Positions 34,601-46,100 of a stretch of DNA of 64,000 bases are shown one piece after another (position 1 is the stretch's first letter; each line of letters starts with the position of its first letter). Under the pieces are notes generated by a model. The model saw only the letters and a list, made by a program, of their open reading frames with translations. It was not told where the DNA came from and searched no databases. The stretch is taken from the NCBI GenBank assembly GCA_009733715.1, contig WMKJ01000070.1:1-64000 (forward strand), written 5' to 3'. The position numbers and the translations under genes are program-made. Origin of the DNA: Herpomyces periplanetae. Its lineage: Eukaryota > Ascomycota > Laboulbeniomycetes > Herpomycetales > Herpomycetaceae.

Positions 34601-35926
34601 GTATCGGGAACTACGGAGGACGAAATTGTGGAAGTTTTAGCGGCGACTCGGGAACGAGGGTTACTCTTTCATAACAAGTCAGTTTTAGGATTTATTGCTC
34701 GATTGGCAGTCGTTTTTCTAATGCAGAATTGGAAAAATCTGTACGAAAATTTAGCGCTGAAGTCGCAGGCGGCCATTTGTCTAGGGAAAATGATGTGTGT
34801 TAGCGTTAAATTCTGCCAGGAAAATATTATCCTGCTGAAGAGTTTATTGTTAAGGGATGAAATGCCTGAAACTCTAAAGTTACGAGGGCAAGGTGAACTA
34901 GACGATGGGGATGAAGATTGGATAAAACAGGAAAAAGCTTCCCTGCGGTGCGGATTGGTGGTTGCTTTGGGAGATATAATTGGGTGTTTTGGGCATATGA
35001 TTGGTGACGAAATGGAGTATTCGATACCGAAATCTAGGATGAATCGACAAACGGACAAGCAAACGTTAAAACAACTGTCTTTAACTAATGTGTTATCCCG
35101 AGTTTTGCTTTTTGATAGCTCATCGCGGGTACGCTGTACATGTTTGAGGATACTTACAAGGCTAATACTGGCTAATCGAATTAAACTTCGAGGGGACGGG
35201 ATTCTACCATCATTGGCTCGATGTATTGTTAACGAAAAAGAAATGGAGCATAATTCGAAAGATGTGGGGGAAGATGATATTAATATAGAGGATAAAGATG
35301 AGGATGGTGACGTTGAAGGTGGTGATGAGCCTGTTCACAGCGATGATGATAAGAACTTGGATGATAAATTGACGATGAAATCAGAAGAAACAATAACAGC
35401 CAAGATTCCAGTTTATAATGCACAATTAGCTTCATTGACACGAACGTTTTTTGCCGAACTGACAACAAAGGACAGTTCATTAATATATAATCATTTTTTT
35501 GATGTTTTTGGGTACATTTGCTCGGATGTGAGTATTTCGGAGGCTACAGCGAAGGCAATAATTCGATTTTTGGTAACATTTATCGATAAAAAAGATATTT
35601 CAAATGGAGGCAATGAGGAATTGATAAGGGGCAAGGTTAAAACTAGTCAAAATTTCGGTAAACCAACCAATGGATCAGGAAGTGGAGATGTTGAAGTAAT
35701 GGGGGGAGGGGATGGAGTGTCAAATTCGAATCAAGTGGGAAATAAGCAAACTAGACAATTAATATCCCGGTTTTTGTTAAGGTTAGCGAACTGCTCGGAT
35801 AGGAGACATGAAACTTTGATATTGGCAACGTTAAATTTGCTGCCTTTGCGAGATGAAGATATAAAAGCAAAGGCAAAAGCTATGAAGCAAGTTTATGGTG
35901 AAGCAACACCTGTACGAGATCAATAG
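31622..35926 (+). CDS. YCS4: Condensin complex subunit 1 (Cnd1/Ycs4/NCAPD2), HEAT-repeat
   Basis: Single exon; first ATG 31622, 1434 residues, longer than yeast Ycs4 (1176). It is the HEAT-repeat non-SMC subunit that loads condensin on mitotic chromosomes. The diagnostic regions are in the second half: LFDSSSRVRCTCLRILTRLI with LANRIKLRGDGILPSLARCI, and LASLTRTFFAELTTKDSSLI followed by YNHFFDVFGYICSD, the conserved Cnd1 C-terminal blocks. Two acidic, low-complexity insertions (around residues 495-560 and 1220-1265) separate HEAT groups and account for extra length. The first 100 residues have a conserved Cnd1-type N-terminus (FDLHQWQESYL). No intron is needed. Its stop is about 270 bp from the convergent acyltransferase stop. 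Confidence 0.9.
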   Translation: MDTYIQFDLHQWQESYLNDPTNIPTPEVSNDLLDDALIDHRQIDIAANEALDLLSSALTDSPESVLRISLFHTVIRLLQLVPRLSLKCTERLVDLISGAAITVAADSETFITDASDTENLLRAGSNLLSESDKMRQLRKSLLEAFAFLLQWSMSTIETLNAANCVQSARSAPRSRTRSPQSFNKKTALTNCHVTALNAINAILRLSLSRLFLTTSERDSLISLLTRPVYTILENESNIKLNNLRMHAYRVICVAIKRHGHASASQTSIIQALSYFEHLSEPMAEFLHILAEQYDYPQITLDILREVSNKKFNSNDVKGPKSVSTFIIKLSELQPQLVIKQMTMLAKLLDDESYTLRCAMIEICGNLIMHLSREVQDECRNEQRLGQINVFFDVLEERFLDVNPYCRSRVVQVYIRLCELDAKFPNRRQTASELAARSLRDKSSHVRRNCIKLLNRLVATHPFSAMHGAQLTRSEWDKRLHAVQEELTRLVPVKPPGEELVDRANSDDSEIFENASQAGEVSSLLDAGTTQLRHCETKSPKVNELPNDTAECNTGKSASKSLVENAPDGSAELIEKLKLTQRYYMEALNFIDVLHRGSKLIMQLLRSKNKSEVIEAIEYFEVIDAFKVETARPAIKRILNLIWSKDNNDSTGRSVRNQVIDTYNRLFFEAPSTFSPDEKANYIARNMISLTFDTSPTEIISLEQLLCTIIKSGMVNDIVVKKLWNVYGVTTKEISKRQRRGAIMVLSMLALARDDIVRRELDCCLRIGFGYHGYRDLYLARYTCVALQRLVVNEQRLPDDHPVVRGLVSFLLNSIDRDGTVANNDSSNVDETEDSPIEGSTKKTKKNFKSVPPQQWFGFAEKAIEAIYAVAQFPEMICSSVLIHSIRITFDKSEDMERNMSLSSEADVSLTSRESDGLTERGGHKGGKQFYDTKSVRLAKLFFLGGHIAICQIAHLERIECDFKKKISNKVMQNLVSNSTSNLNVNHEDQELDMVSGTTEDEIVEVLAATRERGLLFHNKSVLGFIARLAVVFLMQNWKNLYENLALKSQAAICLGKMMCVSVKFCQENIILLKSLLLRDEMPETLKLRGQGELDDGDEDWIKQEKASLRCGLVVALGDIIGCFGHMIGDEMEYSIPKSRMNRQTDKQTLKQLSLTNVLSRVLLFDSSSRVRCTCLRILTRLILANRIKLRGDGILPSLARCIVNEKEMEHNSKDVGEDDINIEDKDEDGDVEGGDEPVHSDDDKNLDDKLTMKSEETITAKIPVYNAQLASLTRTFFAELTTKDSSLIYNHFFDVFGYICSDVSISEATAKAIIRFLVTFIDKKDISNGGNEELIRGKVKTSQNFGKPTNGSGSGDVEVMGGGDGVSNSNQVGNKQTRQLISRFLLRLANCSDRRHETLILATLNLLPLRDEDIKAKAKAMKQVYGEATPVRDQ

Positions 35927-36196
35927 CAATGTAGGGGGTAGGATAAGATTTTGGTAAAAATGATCAAGGGAGCGATAAAGGAGAAATGTTTACAGATGTA
36001 TAAGTTATCGAATGAGAAGATTGATGAGAAAGCATGGTGATGGTGATGATAATAGTGACGATGGTGATATGTAATATGGTAGATCAAGCTAATGATTTAC
36101 CAATTTTGAGACAATTGATTAATTGTAGAGTTGAAATGATGAGTATACCTAGACATTGGAAGAATCAAAGTTGAGTAGGAGGTTATGAACAATTGA

Positions 36197-37804
36197 TCAT
36201 TCAGTAGAAGTTGAATTAGAGTGAATTGAGACACTGGAAAAGTAGGACGAATTAGCCGTTGATGATGCCATACTCAACTCAAAGGTGTTAGCTGGATCGC
36301 ACCAAATTCTTCGAAGAAAAAATTTTACACAACGATTGCAAAGAGGATCAATGTAGATGGTCCACAGCCAGGAAATCTTGTACAGAAAGTAGAAAAACAC
36401 AATTATACACGAAAAAGTGTATAAAGTACTGGAACGATGCAAGACATTTGGCATAGATTCGGGGACGGGCTTGTGAGCGAACGGAATTAAGTTAATATAA
36501 GACCCTGATTGTCTCATTTGGGCAAAAGCATTTGGAAAGTAAACTAGCCAGACGAGTAAAGTTTTCATTAACAAATTGTGTAAAAGATAAACGGCGAAAC
36601 TAGTTCGTCCCATGAAGTTAAATATACGATGGGATAAGGTTTTTCGGGCTCTTTCACAAGTAAAAACTCCAATTAATACGAGACTAGCACCAATTGAATC
36701 CCAATAACGTCGTAAATCGGCCGTAGAGGGTGTAATAGGTTTAATTATATCACGGAGGAAGCGAGACCAGCTGGTTAATTCGGGAGAATCTTGAGGATAA
36801 CCACAAAAAAAGAGACCCAAAATAATAAGAAGAGCAGAGATCACAGATGGTATAATTTTTGTGGATTTATTACCCAATTCGACTTGTAGAGTAGCAAGGA
36901 AGATTCCAATGATGACATTAAGGTTTTTAGCAGCTTTAAGAAAATTTTTGGGTTAATTGGTAACGGTTCCAGTGTACTTTAAAGAGAGATAAGATGAGAT
37001 AAAGCGAAGGGAAAAATATCCTTTTGGACGTCTCTGAAGAATTACCCAATTAGGAAAATAAAATGGAATTTACTTACGGGCTTCTTTTATGGCTAATTTG
37101 ACGATATTCAAGGAGTTAGAGATATAATTAAAGGGTAAACTGATCATGAAGGACTCACTATTCTCTTTAAACCATCCAAATAAATATATTAACAAAAGAA
37201 TTATCCATCGACCCTTAGGCCGTAAAGGTAAAATGGCCAATAAAATGGCGTAAACCATAAAACTAGCTTGTAAAAACATCAAGAGGACCCATTGAGTTCC
37301 CTCCATATCATTCCAGCCTGCTGTCCAAGTTCGAATTACGGAGCGAATTAATTGATGGATAGCGGAAAAGATTCCTTTTTGATTGGGGGCGATATAACCT
37401 TGACGGATCCATGTAGCATCGACATGTCGAGTCCAAGCAAAAGCATTAATTTGGGCCAAAGTCCAAGCTATCAATGAAGCCATTGCTGCAGGTAGGGCTA
37501 AACGAAGAAAACGAGTCAAACTAGCTTGAGCCAATCTAGAATAAGCTCCATCCAAATTTCCAGCTCTGGTCCGACTTAAAGCACCGATAGAATTAACATA
37601 TCCAGTTATCAAAAAAAACATGGCGACAGCACTTCTTCCTCCAACACACAAGCGGAAGAAGGGAAATTGGAACAAACTAGGTCCAGTATTATCAGATCGT
37701 GCAGGCGAATGAATTTCCGGAGCAAAACTCGTTGTTAAATGCCCAATCACCACCACTAACGATGAAATTCCACGTAAACCCTGTACAATCGATTTGTTTT
37801 GCAT
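36197..37804 (-). CDS. Multi-pass membrane acyltransferase, acyltransferase-3 family
   Basis: Two exons, 37804-37078 and 36933-36197, 487 residues; the 144-nt intron begins GTAAGT and ends TTAAAG. Junction phase agrees but the acceptor was chosen by eye, so this short part is less sure. Family signs: the N-terminal QGLRGISSLVVVIGHLTT with the conserved Arg and His of helix 1, AVAMFFLITGYV (family: FF..SGF), and a later GRTSFAVYLLHNLLM. About ten hydrophobic helices can be read. These membrane enzymes move acyl groups to lipids, sugars or small molecules; the substrate cannot be told from sequence. It stands alone, without a sterol, sugar or secondary-metabolite gene beside it. Confidence 0.75.
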
Positions 37805-40800
37805 TTGCCTTGTTCATTGTTGTATACTTGTGTGTATTCGCACGTATGCACGAATGCGCACATTCTCAGATGGATCATTCCAATGTGTGATTGATTGTTA
37901 AATCAACCATGATTTTCTTCTCCATGTAAATCCCCCGGTTGAACTTATCGTATCATTCAACCAAAGTTAATACAGTCAAGCATCTTCTTGCGCACAATCG
38001 TGCGCATATTAACTAGGTTTAAAGTGATTTTCGTTAGTTAGAGTACGTAAAAGGTACCAAGGTTTAGATCCATTAACAAACACTCAATTATATTAATTCA
38101 ATTGCTCGTTTCTTGCCATTAATACAAATCATTTATCAAGATAAATTCAACTTCAACCCAATATGCAAAGACAAAACGCCAAATCAAAATCGTGTAAATC
38201 GAGATCATTCGCACATCTATCCAATTAAAATCGCGTGATAATGACATTGGCGCCGAAGGGATCAGTGAACCCGATTCTGCATTCGATGCCATGGGTAATG
38301 TCATCCTGTACACAACGGGATGGTTTTAATCGAGATGTTTGCCCAATTTGTCTAGGTCTGTAGTTGATAAGTACACCGCGTTAAAATATTGTTAAATTAA
38401 TGAAAATATTGTTTTTCTTGAGGTTTTCTGGTCGCCCAAGCTTTAAGGTATGCCCCCAAACTTTGCTTGTTCACTGATGCCCAAAGTTAATTATAAAAAA
38501 CATTTGACAAAGAATTTTCCATGGTAGGAAGATTCGTCCAGTATATATCTTCAGCTGATCCAACGAGTAATTTACCTTGTTTAATGTCAATAAATTTATT
38601 GTCCTCATCTCATCAGCTTTCAGCATAAGCCCTAGTAACTTTTTATGATGCTTTTAATCTACTGCTGCACAAAACTTGACAATCCATCCTACATCTACTA
38701 GCTTGTCACAAATTTAAGCTATCCATCGGCACTGGTTGAACTCGTGCATGTCAAGATATTCTCCTGATAATGTAGTATGCCTTGAAAACACTCCTTATAA
38801 ATCCAAAGCTTTTCTCGAATTTCCCAACTTCATCGAAGGACAAACTCAAACCTACCCGCTATACAATTGTCGACTAAATTACATCTTGCGTACGAGATTA
38901 ATTCTACTAAGCTTTTTGGCCATTTCAATGGACAAATTGTGTTTTTTTCCATGAAAGAATTCACCTAGAATTTGTTTGTCAACTCCAAATGTCAGTGACA
39001 AACCAGATTTGACACTTTTATCAGGTTAACATTGGCCAAATACCCTTTACTGGTAGAGGTTTTTTTTATGAGGCAAATCCGACATTTTTCTTTGCTTTAT
39101 TCCAATGTTACGCAAGGCACAAATATCATAATGAGATAGTTTGTCATTTTTATCCCAAAGATTTATCATCTTTCTTGACAATTATTCCCATTGTTTAAAG
39201 GCAAAATTAATGATACGGATATTGCCAAGTGTACTCATCAATCCATTTTTTCCATGTACAACATATATACTCTTCCAAACGTGGGCCTGTTGGTAATTGT
39301 AATTCTTTTGTTTCTCTTGGGCTAACCACTTCATGTCTTCGCAAGATTATCATCGTTACTCGGCCTTTTTCGTCCCTTTACGTACACCATACATCATCAT
39401 ATCTTACGTCTGCCTTGCCTGAATCGCATTGAGCTTATGCCACAAAAATCACCCCTGGTGAAATTACGGTATTGACCTATTTTGTTCAATGTGCTTTCAG
39501 CAACCCTGTGTTACTTTATATTGCTAAAAACTCTACTTTTGCCTGAAGTATGCTTAGCCTTAGGATGCAGAGCTCAAGACACTAACATATTTTAAAAAGC
39601 TTTCCTCTCCTTTAGTTTAGATGTCATGTCAAAACTTGTCAAGCTCATCATCATTTAACCAGTGCTAAAGTTGAGATACATTCTAAATCTTGCAATCCTT
39701 GGCGGTATGGTCAAGTATGTCTACGAAAACAATCGTTCAACTGGACAAATGACGAGTCAACTACACCATTATGATAGTTAATTTTTGGAGGTGAAAGAGC
39801 GGATAATATCATTTCATATTTGATTTAATCTCCAGCACCATTTTATGTTATTATTGCAGCGTTAAATCCAGTGTAGATGCTGTTTTGGCAAATTGTCAGC
39901 TTTTGATAATCTTTCCATAATCACCAAAAGAGCTGCCCAAATGATTTCTCATTTGATTATTTACCAGATTTAATTTGGAAAAGTTAACATTTAACGACAC
40001 TTTTAAACGGGAGGCGAATTGAGGCGTTGCAATTTGGATTACGATTCATACGTAGACATTTGCAAAATGAAAGGCTATAAGAAATTTTCTAGCCTGAATT
40101 ACACTGCAACAAGTTTATGAATTTTAGACTTGTCCGGAAATGGAATAAATGGGAATACAGATTAGCCTCAGATACAAAGAATCGAACATGCATTGAGTGA
40201 ATACGTCGGCGTTGCATCTGACTAGCAAGGTAGTCGGTCAGTTGTCAACTGTGTAAAATCCTTTGCACTGACAGCCCGGATCGGGCAAATATAACAGGGG
40301 TTACTTCGAAATCAAATAACGATCAGGGTTCAAGAAATAGTTGCACCAAAGTTGGGCTTCAGGAGCATCTCATGGCAGCAATCATTTTGTGTATAGTTGC
40401 AACTCTGTATATGCCAACGAATAATGATACATGAGTTAACCATGACATTAGATTCTGTAGTGTAACTACTATACGATACATTTGGAATTTCCGAGGTAAG
40501 TTCACGGCCCAAAACAATGTCATTGGGGAAAACGATATAATTTTCGGCATTAAAAACGAAGCTTTAGCTTGTCATTTTTATCGTGTGTTCAGTGAAGTTA
40601 TTAAATGGAAACAAAATGTTGTATTGGAATGTATGGATATTGAGATAAGTATATGAAAAAATTCACACTTGCCACTTGATAATCATGATACGACACTTTA
40701 ATTTACAATGTGCACTTAATTTTGTCAAGATTAATAGAAAAGGATTAGTGTATATTCAGCAGATGTTATCATGACGTTATGTTTTTCGGAAATCAATGTT

Positions 40801-43172
40801 TCAAGTTATATTGATAGAGAGAATTTTGCCATGACTGGAAAGTCAATTGTGAAAGAATGTGATTGATAATGTGTTAGTGTACGAGATAATTTACTGTTGG
40901 AAGAGCATCAGGGGGAGGAAGATAGTAAGGAGCAAGGGAGTAAACTTTTCGGAAAAATGAAAGATAGAGTGAAAAGCTATACATTTTATGCATAACTGAA
41001 TATACACAAATACAGCAGAAATCAGCGGGTTTCAAATGGTTAAGCCCTTATACCAGGCAAGCTAACGGATGAGCGCTATAAAATCAAACGTTTAATATGC
41101 GTTTCGAAATTCGCCTTTAACAGTATCCACGCTTTATAGGAAACAATTTGGCCGGTAAAAGATGTAATAACGTGTGAATCATAATAGTGTAATACATGGG
41201 GTGATGGATATCCAATTAATGAACATTTGTAAACACGAGTAAACTTTAATGGGAATAGGGAATAATATTTGACCATCATACAACAAACGGTTTTGAGTAC
41301 AAGGAAGAAATTTGTGAAGGGTCAGTAATATCAGTATCCATGAACTAGAATTTCACGGAAGCCCATTTTCCCTTACAACAATTTACCCGTCATAACGTCA
41401 AACTTTTGCCAGGGTATACGATATCACAAAGCAAGCAACCGGCAAAGACCACGGCATAACTGATACTTTTCCCCTAAGACTGATTTCGCTTTGCCCTGAT
41501 TGCATCACCAAATCAGCTAATTTAACCTCGTAGATGGCTAATTTCACCTCTCCATCTAGTCACACCTCCCCTGCAGCTAATCTCACTCTCCTTTGCCTAT
41601 TTACACTCCCCCTCGGCCTAATCCCACGTCCTCCCGGCTCTTCTCGTCCCTTCCTCACACCAGCCACATCTCTCCCTATTCTTAGCATTAAATACCCCAA
41701 ATTTAGCGGAAAAATATTACCCCGGGATTCCAGCTGGTCTTTCCTTCCTCATTCGTCTGAGGGTGTACCTCGTCTCGTCTCAACCTGCAAGTAGGTGATT
41801 TGTGAACGTTAGTTGTTAAACCGGTGTATAATGGGTTAAACTGGTGTAATACATTTTGGAAATTACTGCTTTGGGTTTATTGGCGGATTCGCCTTTTATT
41901 TTGATATTAAGGTTAGACTGATCAGAAGTCTTCAACTCGCTCATTTTCTCATTATTTTTATGCCATTAGTGTTCTACTCTTTTTCTCGTCCAACCATAAA
42001 CTTCTGTCCTTGCTCTACTAACTTACGCTATTTCAAAAAGTTTCCCGCGGGGCATTCCCGGTTTCCGCTCTCTCTCTTATCCATTCCTCCGGTTTTTTCT
42101 ACTAATTCCCTTACTCCATCATACTCATTAAAGCTGTGCTGTGCATTAGCTATATATTACCTTACCTAAATATCTTTATATTTCATTTACATTAACTTCC
42201 TCTTACCTTTTCATTCCTATATCTTCCAATCCTTTACCTCTCTATCCTCCTCCAATCTAAATTTTTTTTCCTAATTTTCTTGTTTTTTCCTTTCCCCTGC
42301 GACTATAAATTTCTTTATCGAAAACATATTAGCCCTTTCATCGTTCACTGTTCAATTCCTACGTTACTTCTAATCATCTATCGGCTATCCATTTCCTTTA
42401 TTCTCTTCCAACTCACTCCTAATCTTGAAATTTGCATTACCCCACACGCACGATCTTTTTTCCCTCTTCTCGCCTCTCTCTTCTCTCACTATTATCGGAA
42501 GCAGGTCTCCCCAGACTTAACCCTATATCCCCCTTACCTCTACTTCATAAACACGCGTGCTTATTACCTTCCAGCTTTCCATACCCTCCCGCACTATACA
42601 CTTCATCTCGCCTATACACTTAATCATTCCCTTTTCCATCCATTCACTTTTGCCTTTATATTCCATTTCCAATCCCCTTTGAATAATTCATCGTCAAATA
42701 CTCCCCTCTGCCTTTCTTACTTCTTTCATCCTCTACCCTTCATACCTCGCCTCTGCCTACTCTTACTTTTCCTCATCTCTTTTTTCCCCTCTCCCATTCA
42801 ACCACTTTCTCTCTGCCTACTAAATTTCCCTAAAATCTTCCCGTCGTCTTCAGCTACATCCTATCACCCTTCTGCCCAATCTTCCCTTCCATTTATATAA
42901 GTTTTCAAACTACTTTACATCTATCCCTTAAAATATCCCTTTCTTCATCCTCTCCCTACTGCTTTCCTTGATCTCTTCTCACTATTATCATCCATTATTC
43001 CTTACTTGTCAAAATTTTCCAATGCTTTACCAAGTTACCTCCTCAAAATTCAAATCATCTTTTGTTCATTTTTAACTTTTTCAATCGCCTATTCCTCCTC
43101 TCTCCCGCCCACCCTCCTACCTGTCTACACAAACTTTTTTTCTCCAAACATATTTCTTAGACATTCGCTCCA
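37805..43172. other. Gene-free stretch with a decayed element and a pyrimidine-rich leader
   Basis: 5.4 kb without an intact gene. From 38.4 to 40.1 kb the minus strand carries a probable copia-like fossil, listed separately. From 40.1 to 41.5 kb the sequence is AT-rich with no sign of coding. From 41.5 to 43.17 kb the plus strand is strongly pyrimidine-rich up to the adenylate cyclase start; the long frame at 42280-42900 there is low-complexity and is judged a composition effect. This last part is likely the long leader and promoter of the cyclase gene. Confidence 0.5.
38400..40120 (-). mobile_element. Probable Ty1/copia-like retrotransposon fossil, strongly decayed
   Basis: On the minus strand, scattered stretches recall copia elements: gag-like sequence near 39.6-40.1 kb, and around 38.6-38.8 kb a segment like the protease-to-pre-integrase linker (KLVDVGWIVKFC, compare the family's usual LISVGQLAEKGYKISF). 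The order, gag then linker, fits one element read leftward. The element is broken many times over and incomplete. No terminal repeats, integrase zinc finger or reverse transcriptase were found by eye, so ends are approximate. Age is old by its decay. The family call is tentative; a similarity search of the region against retroelement gag and pol would settle it. Confidence 0.35.
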
Positions 43173-46100
43173 ATGGATCACGATGCAGCTTTTGCCCAGT
43201 CTTCGTCTCGTCCTACCTCTCCTGTCCTTCACCGCGAAAATCACACTAATAATGTAAAAAGAAGTCGCCGGTTGCGTTACATACTGTAAGTTCCCCGATT
43301 CTCCACTTTCTCGTTCAAATTAACGCCTGGTTCTCCATCCTTTTTCATTACCTGGCTAATCTTACCCTTTGAACAGGCATGACAAAAATCATTTCTGTGT
43401 TAATTCAAAATCAATATACCCTTCTCTTCAGCCCATTTTCCCCAATACTTTTCCCTCCAAAAAGTCAAAATCCCCAACTAATGTCCCCATTGATACAAGT
43501 TACCCATCGGAACCTTCGGTCTCCGATTCTCCCTCCCAAGGCTCCCCTGAATTCGAAATCGAAGATTCTTCTCCCACCACCCAAACCTTCTTCACCGATG
43601 CTAGTACCCCAAAATCTAATACTCGCCCCGATTCTGTGATCATCCACCCTCCTACTCCTCCTGTCTTTTCCGATTTCACATCTGATGATCATGCCCGGCG
43701 TTTATCTATCATCAGTCAAACCGATACCGTTAACAGCAACCATTCTCGATTAAGCCTTACTCGTGGACTTCACCGCAAACTTCAAGGCTTTTTTGGTGAA
43801 GAAAACATTCCCGTCCTCACTCCATTTGATGGTTCATCTAAACCTCAATCTACAACTTCAAATTCTAGTGATCCTCGGACTCAGTCTCCCAATTTTGTGT
43901 CTCATAATCATACTATCATCGCTAGATCATGCTCCACTACATCTTTACTCCAATCAAAATCTTCGCATAATTATGCTTTATCCAAGGAAGTTAGTCCTTG
44001 GGAGTTTCAGAACGATCCTTCTGATGTTGACATTTTAGACAAAAATTCTAACCTGATTTCTCATGATAACCTTTCCTCATCCAATCAAAATTCCTTCCCG
44101 TTAAAGGCTGAAGATAATTTTTCACCATCACCATCACAATCTAAACATCCTTCTAACGATTCTAACTCCTCTGGTCGTAAGAAGTCTCATTTCTTACCTA
44201 CATCTGCTTCAACTCAAGCCATTTCAACTACCTTTAGTAAAGATCGCTCTACCCCAGAGCGTTCAGGTGAAACTGGCTTTTCTAAGTTCACTCTATTCAA
44301 CAAAATGCGCAAAAAGGATAAATTAGAAGAAATATCTCCTTTAACAGAATTTCGTCACAATGATTCTAATGCCTCCATATCAACTCTTGAACAACCTCCG
44401 ACTCAAATCTCTACCTCCATAACTTCATCCAAGAACAAAAAGAAACTATCATTTTATGAAAGTTTACCATCCGTATCTCGCAATACTACCAGTTCAACAT
44501 CAAAGGATCGCCAGATACGAAAGGATTCCCGTAAGTCAACAGACTCCAAAGAGCCGAGAATGAGTGCCGAATCTCGACAGAGTCATGAAACCAAAGAGAC
44601 GGGTAAACGTGATATTGTATCACGTCTTCCATTTATTGGCTCACGAAAGGTTGCTGAGACGAGCAAAGAATCTGCTCCCACCCTTAACCCCGCTCGGAAT
44701 TCTTCCCTCTACTTCCTCGATACAGATCTAAGTTGTATAGATGATATTGTTAGCTCTACCCATGATCCTAGTAGAGCTTCTCAAGGTGGAGGCTCTTCTA
44801 CAGCTGGTACTGAAATGGGTGGAATCCTTGGGTCACTTGCTGCTCTTACAAACAATCCCAGTAGTTCATGGAATGCCCCAGACTCTTGGGCTGTTCGTAA
44901 AGAGGATGAAAATGCCATGCTTACCTTGAAAAAAACCGAAAAGTCCTCCTCGGGATCCGGTACATCTGGGCAAATGTACTGTGTAAGGATATTTAGATTG
45001 GATAATACATTTGCTACTCTAAGTATTTCTACAAATTCAACGGTTGCAGAGTTGATTTCACTACTTTGTAAAAAGTCAATGTTGCCGGAAATCATTGACA
45101 ATTATCAAATTGTGCTTAAGAAACATGATCTTTACCGACAGTTGGAATTGAAGGACCGCCCTGCCTCAATCCAAAAGCAAATTCTTGAGCATATGGGTTA
45201 TCGAATGAGCGATATTATCGATGATATTGGTCGTGATGATCATGGTCATCTCTTTCGATTTATATTTAAACAAGCTCAACTTACCGGGTACTCTGGAATT
45301 GAAAAAGATATCGGTCTCAACAGTATGCATAAATTCAGTCATGTTGACCTCCAAGGCAGAAATCTCTTTACTATTCCAATTACTCTATACCAAAGAGCCT
45401 CGGAGATCGTTTCATTGAATCTTTCACGCAACCTTTCCCTTGATTTACCCATGGATTTTATCCAGAATTGTGTAAATCTACGTGAGATAAAATTTACTTT
45501 TAATGAAGCTCGACACATCCCCCCTAGCATTTGTTTAGCCAATCGTCTAACGATGCTTGATTTATCCCATAATGTTTTACGCGAGATCGAAAAGATCAAC
45601 CTTTCTCAACTTCAAGGTTTAGTTAGTCTTCGTCTGGCAAATAATCATCTAAAGCGCATTCCCACATACTTTGCCCAGTTTACTTCCCTGAGAAGCTTAA
45701 ACCTTTCTTGCAATAATTTAACCGAGGTCCCCGATCATTTAGCTGCCATAACATCTTTGGTCGATCTGGATTTAGGCTTTAATTCAATTTCCTGTGTGGA
45801 AAAAATTGGCAGTCTCCTTAAATTGGAAAGACTATGGCTAAATAGCAATAAGATAATAGGTGACTTACCTCGTTCTTTTGCTAATTTAGTAAACCTTCGA
45901 GAAATTGATTTAAGATGGAATGGATTGGATAACATCAATTCCCTTTCAACTTTGCCTACTTTGGAATTTATAGCCCTGGGACATAATCGTATTTCGGTAT
46001 TTGAAGGCCGCTTTTCAACCTTACGAACTTTGATCCTAAATCATAATCCTATCACAAAGTTTAGTTTACAGGCTCCGGTACTCTCTTTGGCTTCTCTCGA

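Noticed and set aside
40150-40280. Sequence with GAATCGAAC and GCATCTGACTAGC resembling tRNA parts
   Set aside because: No full cloverleaf could be drawn on either strand; acceptor and anticodon stems do not pair.
42280-42900. 206-codon plus-strand frame
   Set aside because: Composition is Phe/Leu/Ser/Pro-rich and follows from the pyrimidine-rich leader of the cyclase gene; no motif, no family resemblance.
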